Below, in pieces: positions 32,659 through 44,797 of a stretch of DNA of 64,000 nt. This DNA comes from Laburnicola sp. R22_1 (taxonomy: Eukaryota; Ascomycota; Dothideomycetes; Pleosporales; Didymosphaeriaceae), in NCBI GenBank assembly GCA_014281115.1, contig JACONQ010000007.1, positions 930,001-994,000 of the forward strand. The letters run 5' to 3'. Every line of letters starts with the position of its first letter. The first letter of the stretch is position 1. Position numbers and translations under genes: made by a program. The notes beneath the pieces were generated by a model. That model saw only the letters and a list, made by a program, of their open reading frames with translations, made no database searches and was not told the origin of the DNA.

Positions 32659-34334
32659 ATGGCTGTCGAGACGTACAAGATGTGGGTTGGCGGACAAGAG
32701 GTAGAAGGTCGAGCGGAGCAGTCAGTCAGCCTACCCCTCCGTCAAAGCCTTATGCCGGCATCTAAACAACCCCAGACTACCAGTCGAGGATCCCGCAACT
32801 GGGGAGATATTTGCCTATTGCCATGCCGCGTCCGCCGGGGACGTTGATTCGGCTGTCCGAAGCGCCCATACCACCTTCAAATCAGGCGTCTGGTCGAAAG
32901 CGCCCCGCCATATCCGCGCCGATACCTTGGAACGGGCTGCAGAGCTCTTAACAAAGAACTTGCCGCGCTTGATTGCACTCGAGGTCCGACAAAGTGGGCG
33001 CGCTATTCGTGAGATGAATGCTCAGGTCCCGACTTTGACGAAGTGGTTCAAATACTACGCCAGCCTGATCCGGACTGAGGAACGAAGCGTGCTCCCTACC
33101 ATGGGTAAACTGCACAACTGGATCGAGAGGGTGCCGTTGGGCGTAGTCGCTCAGATCACTCCGTTTAACCATCCCATGCTCATTTCCGTGAAGAAGATTG
33201 CTCCTGCACTTGCGGCTGGAAATTGTGTGATATTGAAGCCGAGCGAACTCACACCCCTCACCAGCATTGAGCTAGGTAAGCTGCTGAAAGAAGCGGGGAT
33301 ACCGGATGGCGTCTTCACCGTTTTGCCCGGAGACGGTGCGAATACTGGAAAAGCGCTCGTTTCGCATCCGCTCATCAAGAAAGTCGATGTCACAGGTGGC
33401 ACGCCAGCCGGCCGTGCCATCGGCGCGATTGCAGGCGGAAACCTTGCCCACTTCACTGCGGAGCTGGGTGGTAAGGCACCTCTAGTAGTATTCGAGGAAG
33501 CGAACATCGAAGCTGCTGTCAACGGGATCGCGTTCGGTAGCTTCATCGCAAGCGGACAGACGTGCGTCGCTGCTACGCGCATCATCGTGCACAAGAACAT
33601 ACTCAACAGCGTACTGAGCAAGCTCCGAAAGAAGGCCGAGAGCATTGAGCGTCGTATGGGTAGCCCATCAAACCCCAACTCCATGATGGGACCGCTCATC
33701 TCGGCGAAGCAACTCGAAAACGTTCGAGCGCTCGTGGATGATGCATTGAACTCCGGAGTCTGGGTCTACGCAGGCGGCAAGCGAATGAGCGGGTCGTCTG
33801 CATTGGACGGAACCGACTTTTCAAAGGGTCACTTTTACCCACCAACTATCCTCGCAGACAGCCCTGACCACAAAATCGTGGACACGAGAATCTGGAAAGA
33901 GGAAGCGTTCGGACCCGTCATTGTGATCGTAGAGTTCGACACAGAAGAAGAGGCGCTGAAACTTGCAAACGACAGTGAGTTCGGGTTGGGCGCGGCAATA
34001 TGGACGCAAGATCTCGCGCAAGCGTACCGTGTTTCGGAAGCCATTGAAGCAGGAATTTGTTGGGTGAATACGCATCATCGGAATGATCCGAGCAGTCCGT
34101 GGGGCGGAATCAAAAGCTCGGGAGTAGGTAGCGAGAACGGCGTCGGTACGTTATACTTCTGCAGATCGAGATGATTTTGAGGTTTTGAAGGATGTCAGGC
34201 TGACTTTTACACCAGATGCATATCGCGCCTACACCACAACCAAGAGTACCATCATCAACTACGCTACCGCTGAAGAAGTCGTTGCAAACGATGATTGGTT
34301 TAGAGAGGGATCGGGTGAAGTCAGGTACGGATAG
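32659..34334 (+). CDS. NAD(P)-dependent aldehyde dehydrogenase
   Basis: This oxidises an aldehyde to the carboxylic acid; the substrate cannot be read from sequence. The exons are 32659-32720, 32776-34145 and 34216-34334 (516 residues). The first intron (GTCAGT to CCCCAG, with CTAAAC branch) joins GRAEQ to LPVEDPATGEIFAYC. The second (GTACGT to ACACCAG) joins GSENGV to DAYRAYTTTKS, giving the usual C-terminal strand. Catalytic features are all present: ITPFNHP with Asn152, KPSELTP with Lys175, ELGGK with general-base Glu250, and GQTCVAATR with nucleophile Cys284. EEAFGPVI and PWGGIKSSG are also typical. There is no signal peptide, so a cytosolic enzyme is likely. It is divergent from GCN3. 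Confidence 0.93.
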
Positions 34335-34877
34335 ACTCAAGAACAACGTCATAACTTGTTTGTTCTAGCTTAATATCAATCGATTCTGTCCACCGCTCTC
34401 AAAGAGACGCAAAAGACCAACAATCGACGCAATAACAATCTAGGCGGGTCGCAGACAGGACCATGAATGAAAAAAAATGCATCCAGCAATATAATCCTCG
34501 CTACCCCTACTGAGCATCCTTCCTAGATATCAGCTCTTGCTCTATCCTCCAAAGTGACCACACCCCATTGTCTTCGACACCGTTCACACAACCGCCTCCC
34601 AATCACTATTAAATGAGTACAAAGACTGTCAAGCCTTGCCAGTCCTCAGGCTCAGGTTCAAAATCTCATAGAACGACCAGCCTCCTATCGAATGATTTCA
34701 CAATCTTCATAATCACATTTCTCACTCGCGAATAAAGCACACACCATCCCATCCCATCTTCAATGCAAGACGTTAACATTCATGAACGGAACTCATTACA
34801 CTACACTGAATAACCTACAATAGACAACAACCAACCAACTCAACCCATCATCATAAAATCATCACATCATACCCGTT
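34335..34877. other. Convergent intergenic region, no gene seen
   Basis: This lies between the stop codons of the aldehyde dehydrogenase and the aminopeptidase and is AT-richer than the genes, as expected for two facing 3' untranslated regions. I see no coding signal. Confidence 0.4.
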
Positions 34878-36446
34878 CTACTGCAACAACGCCCCCTGCC
34901 CACAAGGCGCGGCATGCGCATGCCCTTTATGCGCCTCAGCCAGCGTATCCGCAAACCTCGTCATAAACCTCGCCGACTCGGCCGACCTCTTCCGCAGCGT
35001 CGCATTCGCCTTGGGGATGCCCTCGAAGCTAACAGCGTACTTGGCAACCGTGTGCGCAATCGCCTGCGAGTTGATGAGGTAGGCTTCCGTGGACAAGTTG
35101 TCGATGGTGTCGCCGGGCTGGTGGTAGTTTTCGTCGAGGGCGACGCCGGCCTCGCCACCGAAGAGGGCGGCTTCGTCTTCGGTCTTGAGTTCCTCGGCGC
35201 CCGTGAAGAGGCCGCCCGAGGGGATGCCGTTCTGGAGGAACGCAGCGTAGTCGGAGCGGCCGCTGAAGATGGAGGGCACAGAGGGGACGCCCCGGTTCTT
35301 GAAGAAGTCTTCAAAGTCTTTCTCGATGGTGTCGGAGCCGGGGGGCCCGGTGAGGTTGAAGGCGCTGCCGTCGCCGTCGTAGATGCCGAGGACGTAGTTG
35401 GGCGAGGCGATCATGTCGAAGTTGAGGTAGGCGCGGATCTTGGCTACTTCGGCGGCTGAGCCCGAGATGGTGCCGTTGACCGTCTTGATGTAGTGGTAGG
35501 AACCGAGGAGGCCAAATTCTTCGGCGGCCCAGAAGGCGAAGCGGACCGCGTTCTTGACTTTGAACTTGGTGAGGGCTTTAGCGACTTCGAGCACGCCGAC
35601 GGTGCCAGAACCGTCGTCGTTGATGCCTGGGCCAGCGAAGACGGAGTCGGTGTGGCCGCCTAGGACGAGCACATTGTCCTTGTCGCCGCCTTTGGTCTCG
35701 GCAATGACGTTGTAGGTCGTGCGGTTCTCTGAAATGGCGTCGACGAGTAGGGTTGCTGAAACTTCACCAGCTGCGAGCTGCTCAATGAGCGCTGCACCGG
35801 TCTCCTGTGTGACACTAAGAGTCGGGGCATAGTCTCCGACACCTCCCAGTGTACCGGCCAAGTTTCCCTCTACGTTGTTGTAGATGACTGTTCCAACCGC
35901 GCCAGCAGCCTTGGCAAGGGAAGACTTCAGCCCGAATGTGCACACTCCTCGTGAAATCAGAGCAACGTTCCCAGAAAGCTCTGCAGGATAATCTGCTGCT
36001 TCGCAACCAAGGTTTGCCACTTGAACCAGGGGTGCAGTTACGTTGCCGGATGGGCCGTACGTCTATTTAGCCGTTAGCATGGGACAACGACATGCGGATC
36101 GTCAACATACCATGTAGGCGGCCGGGTATGAGCTTCCACCAGCTGAGAAGCTGACCGATGCGGCAGTGAAGAGCTCGACAAAAGGCTGCTTCACTACGTT
36201 GTAGTATCCAGTCTTCTTCAGCTCTTTGTATAGCCAGTCGACGGTGGCATTGTGACCACCGCCTCCAAACGCGCGGTTTCCACCGTTCGCATCGGCAAAG
36301 TCCTGCAACTTCTGCGACCCGGCGAGCAGCTTATCGAGCTTGACGAGCTTGACAAGTTCCTTGGAGGTAACGAGCTTCTTGTGATTCGTTGCGCACAAAG
36401 CAGGAGAGACCAAGCCTGCGGCGGCGATAATTGCAGAGAGCTTCAT
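34878..36446 (-). CDS. M28 zinc aminopeptidase with PA domain (aminopeptidase Y / Lap2-like)
   Basis: This removes N-terminal residues from peptides, in the vacuole (yeast Ape3) or outside the cell (Aspergillus Lap2); both are M28 family relatives. The exons are 36111-36446 and 34878-36062 (506 residues), joined by a 48-bp intron (GTATGT to AAATAG) giving PAAYM-TYGPSGNVT. Residues 1-19 are a clear signal peptide (MKLSAIIAAAGLVSPALCA). A PA domain lies at about 115-220 (ISRGVCTFGLKSSLAKAAGA). The catalytic domain has all zinc ligands: His249 in GGHTDS, Asp261 in NDDGSG, Glu293/Glu294 in AAEEFG, Asp328 in NFDM and His426 in YHQPGD. Several N-x-T/S sequons support secretion. It is the last gene before the transposon block, whose edge lies 471 bp upstream of its start. 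Confidence 0.94.
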
Positions 36447-36914
36447 GATGATCCGACGCGGTCTGAATTAAAGAAGAAAGACAAGAGAGGAGGAAGCTGT
36501 GTGGCCCAATCCACGGTAGACACGCAGCTCTATATACTCAATTGATTCACGCTCGCACAACATCGTATCAACGGCGATCCAGCCCAATCAGGCAGCTGGC
36601 AATCGAGTAACACTCAGGCACCGTCAGCCGAGGCGAGTTCCATATGGTTCGCGGCGCCAGCGACCTGGCGACAGGGACAACATCGTCTACGTCCATCTTG
36701 GCAATGGTGACTTCCGGGCAAACCGTGACGACGAAAAATCTGTAGGCCCTGATAAGTACGACTCGGGAAGGAGCTTCGAGTAGCCTCATGACGGGCCGTT
36801 CTGGGCGCCCCAGGGATACTTCATGCGCATGCTGATTGGGATGGAAATCAAGTGTGCCAAGGTGATACGAGGGGGAGAGGCTGGGCGAGGCGGCACAATC
36901 TATCTGGAGCTTGT
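36447..36914 (-). promoter_or_regulatory. Aminopeptidase promoter with TATA box, next to the AT-rich block
   Basis: Read on the minus strand, TATATAG at 36530-36536 lies 84-90 bp upstream of the aminopeptidase ATG, a normal TATA position for a regulated fungal gene. The rest is GC-balanced and not visibly RIP-affected. A 73-codon minus-strand ORF at 36568-36789 is not convincing. Confidence 0.5.
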
Positions 36915-36917
36915 TAA

Positions 36918-36956
36918 GGGCGTGTTTGGTTCCGTTAGTTTAGGCGTTAGATTAAC
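36918..36956 (+). repeat. Left terminal inverted repeat of the Harbinger element
   Basis: Starts GGGCGTGTTTGGTTCC directly after TAA. It pairs with 56551-56590 on the opposite strand, with most differences explained by transitions and a small gap. Confidence 0.8.
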
Positions 36957-37560
36957 TGTTAGTTTAATAACTAAGCAAACTAGGTATATAACTAACGCTA
37001 TGTTTAGTTTTTTAATATTAGTTTAATAGCAACTAGTAATACTAGTTTTAGCCTAATTCTAGCTAATATTTTATTTTTGCTAGCTTTTATTATTAGGAAA
37101 ATTTTTAAGCGCGCATGCGCACCTATAGCACTTAGGCAGCTCTACGCACGCCTACGCACTAAAAGCGCTCTAAGCGCACCTATAATGCTACTTTTTTCTT
37201 AGTGTACGCATGCATAAGATTGTGTAAGGATATATACCTATACCGCTAGTGTACCTAGGGCACCTAGGGCATATAGGACACCTATAGCACCTATACTATT
37301 ATAATAAAGCTCTTTAATTATCTAGAATTTAAAAAAAAGCTTAGTAAGCTTTTAAAAAAGATTTTTTAAAGTATAAAGTTAAAGTCTCTTACTAGATAGT
37401 AATTACTAGTTAATATAATAGTACTAATTACTAACGTATTATATAGAACTTTTACCTAATCCTAAGTTCTAGATTTTATAGGTTTAAAAATAAAAAAATA
37501 TAGTTTTATAACTATTTAAAAAAATTAGATTAGGCAAAAATTAGTAGCTTAGCAAAGAAC

Positions 37561-37993
37561 TAGGCTGGCAAATAGGTATAGGTTAGGTTAAGGTTAAGGT
37601 CTTACATAAGTAGAGTTGGGTTAGGGTTAGATTAGATTATATAAGACTCTAACTGTAATCTAACCCTACTTATATAAGACTCTAACTCTAACCTAACTCT
37701 ACTTATATAAGACTCTAACCCTAATCTAACTCTAGGGTACCTATTTAGTCTATAATAAATAGCTATTATAATTAATTAAAAATATATTTTAAATAATATT
37801 AAACTAAGTTAAATTAAGCTAGAGTCTTACGTAATTAGGTTAGGTATAGGTTAGGTTAGGTTTAGAGTCTTACGTAATTAACCTAACCTAACCTAAGGTC
37901 TATATAATCTAACCTAACCTATACCTATAGTCTATGTGACTCCAACCTAACCCTATACCCAACCTAGGTACCCCGAACCCATTTACTAGCCTA
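37561..37993. mobile_element. hAT-like non-autonomous element (433 bp) with 8-bp TSD
   Basis: It starts TAGGCTGGCAAATAGG and ends in the inverted equivalent CATTTACTAGCCTA. It is flanked by CAAAGAAC (37553-37560) and TAAAGAAC (37994-38001), an 8-bp duplication differing by one CpA-to-TpA change as RIP would make. The interior is mostly degenerate AGGTTAGG/CCTAACC repeats. Near 37735-37752 there is an inner inverted copy of the left end (GGGTACCTATTTAGTCTA), so it may be a composite or fold-back form. The termini match the larger hAT element 0.5 kb away. Confidence 0.75.
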
Positions 37994-40900
37994 TAAAGAA
38001 CACTTTTTTAAAAAGTATAAACTTTAATAACTTTTTAACTACTTTGCTTTTATTAAAACTTTTTAAAAATTTAAATAATATATTATTAGTACTATATTTT
38101 TATATATAAATATTACGTAATATATATAATAACTAGTAAAATAAAGAGTTTTTTTATTAATTAATAACTGATAACGTAATAAAATAGTATTTTTAACTAA
38201 AATAATTAAAGACTCGTATTTTCTCCATAAATCTATTAAAAAAATTAAAATTTTAGCTTTACTAGTAAAAAAGCTATAAAGCTTTAAAAAATTACTTATT
38301 TAAACTATTTATATATATTTATATAAGTCTATATATATCTATATATCTCTAAATATTTTTATACTAGTAAATTACTTATATAAAAATGTGTAGGTTTACA
38401 CACATCTGCGCACGTCTACGCATAGTTAAGTAGCCTCTTTAGAAAAAACTTTTCTAATATATATAACTTATAGTTAGTCTATCTAGGCTATCTAGGCTGG
38501 CAAATAGGTATAGGTTAGATTGGGGTTAGGTTCCCTTACGTAAGACCCTAATTCTAACTTAACCTCTACCTATAGATCTTACGCTAGTAATAAGTATAGG
38601 TTAGGTTAGGGTTACATAAACTAGATTATATTAAGTCTAATTAATTATATCTTTTATTAGCTATATATAATTTTTATAGTAAATTACTATAAAAAAATTC
38701 TTATTATTATAGTAGTACTTATTATATTTACTTATTATAGTAAAAGCATAGCTTTAGTATTAAACACATATATTAAATCTAACTAAGTGTCTTACTATTT
38801 ACCTAGTATCTATATACTTCTTATAATACCTATCTGCTAGCTATATATCCCTAGCCTATATAGTAATCTATTTTATATAAATAGCGTTAATTTTAGTATT
38901 TAGAAGTATTAGTATTTATTTTATAGTAGGATTAAAGTAGTATAAAGAAATACTGTAAAATATTCTAACTAGAAAAGCCTATATTACCTTTTAAAGAGTA
39001 GCTAGCATAGTAAACTAGAAGCGCAGATCTTTCTTATTATTATCTTGTGCTATTTTCTTAATAAGGTAGTAGAATAGCATTTTCCTAATATGAGGCTTAA
39101 TACTCTTTTAGTACTTTTTAATTTTCCTAAGCATAATAGCTATATATTATTAGAATATATATATAATAAATAGCTATAATAATAATATACTACCTAGCTT
39201 CTAGTAGTGTTTCCTCTTTAGCATAGTAGGTAGTAATTTACAAGGCGCCTTTCGCGTAGGCTTAGTAGCTAGTAGCTTCTTTTTTTTATCTAAGATTTGC
39301 TAGTAATTAGTTTAGAGTATTTAGCTAGCCTAGTATATACTACTATTTTAGAAATTAAGGTTATATAGTAGTTAAGGCTATAGAGTATTAAAAAAGTAGC
39401 TAGAAGGGTAGTAAGATAGAGTAGCTAAGTAGACAGTAAGGTAAGTAAAAAAAATACGCTAGTATTGTTAGCGTCTTACTTATGCATATAGGCTCCTATA
39501 GCTACTTTTACAATAATAATAATATTTTTATTAATTTATAATATTAACTATAGTTATTATATACTATTATTTTACCCTATACTATAGCGTCTATTAAGGA
39601 AGAGTTTTCTAATATTCTAAAGGGCTTCTTAAGTAGCGGCCTATAGATACTAGCAAATTTTAAGCGCAATAAGTAGGAGAGTCTTACTAAGGTACCTAGT
39701 AATTACAGCCTTTAATTATACTATATACTAATATAGATAGGGCTTTATATCTAGAAACATAGAGGTTAGTACTATTCTTTTATATTATAGATAAAGTAGC
39801 TCTTAGAAAGGTTATCCTACTAACTATAAAATACTATTTAAAGGTGTACTTAGTAATAGCGCCTATACTATTATATAGAGTTCTTGCAATATACTTTATA
39901 ATAAATAAGAAAAGGCACTAGACTTTACTAGATTAGCTAATTAAGCTATATAATATTAGCTTAAGAAGAAGCTTTATAATAATAAGAACTACTAACTACT
40001 TTTTAAAGTGCAAAAGTATTAATAGCTTATATAGGAAAAAGAAGAGCTTTTATAGTTTTACTTTAAGAATTAAAAAAGTAATATATTATTATATCCTATT
40101 ATTATGTATTAGTTAATTAATAAGGAGTAGGAAACTAGTTAGAGACAAAACTAATAGCTATATATAAGAAGTAGGATAAGATTAAGAATAAAGTTAATTT
40201 AAGGGCCTACTAAGCAGCCCTAGCTAAGTATAGAATTGCTACTAGCAAAGGAAAAGGCTCTTCTATACTATAAAGTTATATAAGTAAATAAATCTTTAGT
40301 TATAGTAATATATATAAGAAGCTCTTACGCGATATATATAAGGCAGGCCTAAGAAAGCTTAAGGCTAATAAGAAAAAGTAGGAGGACTTTTACAATAGTA
40401 TAGGCAATATAGGTCTAACTACTAAGGAGCTAGTAATAGTTACTAATAAGAAATAGTTATAAGTTTATTATATTTATTTATTACACATCTTTGCTAATAA
40501 TTATTAGTTGCTATAAGCCTAGTCCTCTTACTAACCATATTAACTATAGCAAGAATAGTATGCTTAATAGAAATAAGGCGTATATTAAGGGAAATAATAA
40601 TAGAGAGTATAAAGAAGAAATTAAGGATAATAGAAAGGAGCTTAAGGCTTATTTCTAGGAGCTGCTAGATAGGTATAACTCTAATATTATAGATAAGAAT
40701 ATAGACTTTAAAGGTTTCTTAAACTTTAGAAGCTTAGGTACTAAGGGGAGTTTAGATAATAAGGGGGGCTTAGGTGCTAAGGGGGTTTTAGATAATAATT
40801 AGCGCATAGGATAAGATAAACTAGAGTTATAGTTTTGCTATAGCTAATTATTATAGCTAATAATTATATACTAGTTGCTAAAGATACTACTTATAGTAGT

Positions 40901-41936
40901 ATAGTAATAAGCTAATTACTACCTATAACTAACTCTGCAATAAAGGACTATATACTAGTTTAGATTTAAAACTAACTTATTATTAGTATACTATACGCTA
41001 TATACTATTTCTAGGTAACCTTAATATTAGTTAAATACTACTATAGTTAATATTATAGAATTTAGTTTTTTTAAACTACTATTCTTTTAAATAACTATTT
41101 AACTAGTTATTATATCTTTTTATTACACTAATATCCTTAAGTGCTATATTAAGTGCTACACCTACTCTAGGAATTAACATATAGTCCTATATTAATAAAC
41201 TAGTTGTCCTACTACTAGATACTCTTCTTAAATATAGAATCCTAGCCCTATAGACTAATAGGTTAGGAAATAGAATAATTTATCTTATCTAATATTCCCT
41301 TTTAGACTTTTAAGAGTTAGAGATAGAAAAAAAGATGTTTACTATATAAGATATATAGTAGTCTAATACTTAATAGGCTAAAGATAAATAAATCTATAAC
41401 CTACACTGAAACTCTTATCTTTATATAGGTATTATCTAAACTATATTCTAGAAGAGTATAGAGTATCTCTCTAGTTATTTATATATATTCTATCTTAACT
41501 ATAGCTATACACTATAATACCTAAGCGTTAACTCTACTAGTACCTAGCTAATTAGTACTAAGCACCTTATTAACTATATAAGGTTCTAAGTATATACGCA
41601 GCAGAATAAGCCTATTAATAAAAGGACTTTTACTTCTTAGTATAAAAAAAGGAGATAGCTATTTTATATCCTATATACTCTTTATAGGCATTTAAAACTA
41701 AACTTATATAGGTAGTAATTAATATTAACTAGTCCTTCTATATAGTAAAGCAACTATCCTTTTAATACTTTCTCTATTTCCTTAGGCCTAACGCTATGAT
41801 AACTAGCTAATATAGATTTTACTAGATATTTCTAAATAAGTTTAACACTACTAAGGTAGCTCTCCTTAGGAATACTAGTAGGATAACTAAACTTTTTATT
41901 TTGCTTAATATATAGTCTATAGCTAATTACCTTAGC

Positions 41937-43550
41937 TTTCTAGCAATTAATAGTTACTATATTAATAACACTTAGTAGCTTAAGAAGAAGCTACTTAACT
42001 TTATACTAATATATAGTAGCTATACTAGAGTATTAATAGTATTAGAGGTACTATAGATTCTTAAGAATATAGAAACCGCGTAGAAGCTCCTAGTAATTAT
42101 ATATAATAATGCTAGCAATAATAACACTCTAGCTTAGAGCGTCTAGCACAAACTATTAATGAAGAATATTACCTAGAACTAAAAGGAGAACACAATTCTA
42201 TATCTTGCTTATATTATTAATCTTAACTCTAGAGAGACGCTATAGCAGCAATATATAAATAAAATCTAGGCGTAGATATTTATCCAAAATTTCTTTTGTA
42301 AGGTATATTAGCTATTATTATAAAAGTTATTATAAAAGTTATTATAAAAGTTATTATAAAAAGTTATTATAAAAGTTATTATAAAAGTTATTATAAAAAG
42401 TTATTATAAAAAGTTATTATAGACTAACTAGCGCGTAGCTCTGTGCTATTTGTATTGCAATTAACTAGTTACTATAGTAATTTAAGCAATTTCTTACAAT
42501 ATAAAGTAACACACTACTAAAGAAGTAATTATCTATAATTTAAGATATTTAAATAAAATAGAACTTTACGCATAATATATGCAAGCGCGCACTAAAGCTT
42601 TAAGCAAATATTAATATATAGCTAAAGAAGGAGATTACAATAAAGATAATTAGAAGATTAAACGCTTTTACTTATAGCAACACTATAAAGGCAGACTTTA
42701 AAGACTTTAAGAAACTTTAACTATTAGCCCTAGAATAGTTATATTTTAAGTTAATTACCTCTATACTCTATAAGTTTAAGAAGGCTATAAACTTCCTAAG
42801 TAAGAACTAGAAACCTTAGGTCCTATATATCTAGCTTATATATAACTAGCTCTTTAATTTTCTAAATAAGATAAATAATAAGCTTATTAAAGAGTTAAAT
42901 AGTATTAGATAGCTAGAAGCTATATAGGCTATAGCTAAAATAAAATAAGAGAAGTTGCGTAAGTATTACTTAAGAATAGGTAGAAAGAAGAGTTTCTTAT
43001 TTAACTATATAATAATATTAGATCTTTTATAAAAGCTTACAGCGTATAAGGTATTATAATTATAGCTATTTATTATAGTTATATACTAATAGTTATATAG
43101 AATAAGATATAGGAGACCTAGAATAAGTATATATACTACTAATAGTTTCTAGAGTATCTTAATTACTATAATAGTCTAATAGCTAGAAACTCTACTCTAG
43201 TCTTAAATACTAATCTAAAATAGTTATAAGGTAGTAAATAGTTTTAAAAGCCTCCTTTGCTACCTAGTTTATAGTCTAGTAGCCTCTCTACCTCTAGCTA
43301 AAGTTTAGCTACGCTAGATATTAATTATAACTTAGGCCTAACTTAAATAAAAGGAGAAATATACCTAAGTACTCCTATAGTTATAAAGGGTAATAGGTTT
43401 AATATACTAGCGTAGTAGAAAGTTTATTAACTATCTTACTCCTAACTTATATAGGTTGTAAAGAATATTCTAGTAGTGCAGATTTTATAGATAGGTGTTA
43501 AGCACGTATTTAACACTAGTAGGAATATAATTAGGGATTAAAGGCACAAT
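41937..43550 (+). pseudogene. hAT transposase remnant with C-terminal dimerisation domain
   Basis: Three conserved blocks remain in one frame. At 41937-41972, FLAINSYYINNT corresponds to the DNA/ND catalytic block. At 42021-42053, YTRVLIVLEVL corresponds to the C-x-H-x-hydrophobic block. At 43356-43550, FNILA, two stops, K and later ILVVQIL, a stop, then IGVKHVFNTSRNII match the hAT C-terminal pattern (D-hydrophobic-WW-K, later hydrophobic-A-V then G-V-E-x-V-F-x-x-[SA]-R). Several blocked positions are TAG where Trp or Gln is expected, and Asn where Asp is expected, both expected from RIP. No net frameshift separates the blocks over 1.6 kb. The N-terminal zinc finger was not identified. Confidence 0.75.
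42311..42420. repeat. 12-13-bp tandem repeat (TTATTATAAAAG)
   Basis: About nine tandem copies of TTATTATAAAAG with occasional extra A. The array lies within the degraded hAT transposase region and looks like later replication slippage. Confidence 0.85.
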
Positions 43551-43988
43551 TTTGCTGCTTAAATAATTTAAAAAGTTATAATAGTTAAGTTTAAAATAGC
43601 TAATAAGTAATCTATAAAGTTATTATATTCTAATATAGGGGAGGATAATTTAGGAGACATAGCGCTATTAAATAAGAGAAATAATTTATATAAGCTACTA
43701 GCTAATAAGAAGACTATTAAAACTATATAAGGTTCTAAGGTTTTAGACAGCGAGCTACTAACTCTTTCCTACTAAGGACAGCCACTATAAAAGCGGTTAA
43801 GGCCTTAGTACTACTATAATATTAGTAATAATAAGACATAATAAATATATATATTAATAGCAAAATAGCGTTAATTTTACTTTTACTTAGATCTCTTTCC
43901 TTATACACCTTTAGAAAGTAACTAAAGTTACTAATCTTATTACTATTAATTTTATATAATATAAGTTACGCAATTCTAATAAGTACCC

Positions 43989-44157
43989 TAATCTAACCTA
44001 CACCTAGAAGTCTATACAATCTAACCTAACCTATACCTAAAGTCTATACAACCTAACCTAACCTATACCTAGGGTCTATGCAACTCTAACCTAACCTATA
44101 CCTAGGGTCTATACGACCCCAACCCAACCCTATACCTAAGCTAGGTACCCCAAACTC
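43989..44157. repeat. Telomere-like subterminal repeats of the hAT element
   Basis: A degenerate ~33-bp tandem unit containing CTAACCTAACC followed by TATACCTAGGGTCTATAC, about four to five copies, ending just inside the right terminus. The left terminus (38509-38620) carries the opposite-strand AGGTTAGG version. In Ac-type hAT elements, short subterminal repeats bind the transposase; the same role here is inference. Confidence 0.75.
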
Positions 44158-44797
44158 ATTTACTAGCCTAAAGCTATCTAAACACTCTAGTTTGTAACTA
44201 AAGCTCTAAGAGCTTTAGTTATAATTAGGTCTTTACTTTATAATATTTATAATTATATAGCTATATTACTAAGCCTAAATTACTCTATATTATTAGTACT
44301 AGTAGATGCCCTTACTAGTATTATTACTATAATTACCTAGTAGTAGAATAGCAAAACTAGGTCTATAGAGTATTAAGGATAGAATAATAATTAGGAGAAG
44401 GGTGTAAAGTAGCTAGAGGACTATATAGAAGACCTAACTCTAGCTAGCTATATTTAATATACTTATTAAATATATAAAAACTAAGTTATTAGTAAGTAAT
44501 AGTAGAGTACTAGTAAAGGAGAAAATTCTTACCTTTCTCTATATTTATAGTAATAGGGCGTCCTAAAAATACTAATTATAAAGTAGAGTATTTAATAGAT
44601 ACTATAAGTTAGTAAGTTGCCTCTAATAAGGATAAGCTTTAGCTAATAATTATAGTAATTTTTATAAAGTACTTAATACTTTTTTATATCTATATTATAC
44701 TATTATAAAAGTCTTATTAATAGAGGTACCTAATAAAATTTATAATAATCTAAAATACTAGCTATATTTTAAAGACTATGGAGAAGTAATTAATAAT

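Larger units (their letters stand above)
38493..44170 (+). mobile_element. hAT DNA transposon (5678 bp), RIP-degraded
   Basis: The left end TAGGCTGGCAAATAGG and the inverted right end CATTTACTAGCCTA match the 433-bp element, and TAGG-start termini with TGGCAAA are typical of hAT transposons. The flanks AGGCTATC (38485-38492) and AAGCTATC (44171-44178) form an 8-bp target duplication with one transition. A hAT transposase remnant is readable on the plus strand in a single frame, including the C-terminal dimerisation region at 43356-43550. Both ends carry telomere-like subterminal repeats. It sits inside the Harbinger element. Confidence 0.85.

Noticed and set aside
36568..36789. Minus-strand ORF of 73 codons near the aminopeptidase promoter
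   Set aside because: No conserved motif, no neighbouring splice structure, and length expected by chance in GC-balanced DNA.
37580..38620. TTAGGG-like arrays as an internal or terminal telomere
   Set aside because: Units are degenerate, occur in both orientations, and lie just inside TIR-bounded elements with 8-bp duplications; they are better explained as hAT subterminal repeats.
42311..42420. CRISPR-like regular repeat
   Set aside because: The unit is 12-13 bp with no unique spacers; it is a simple tandem repeat inside a degraded transposon of a eukaryotic genome.
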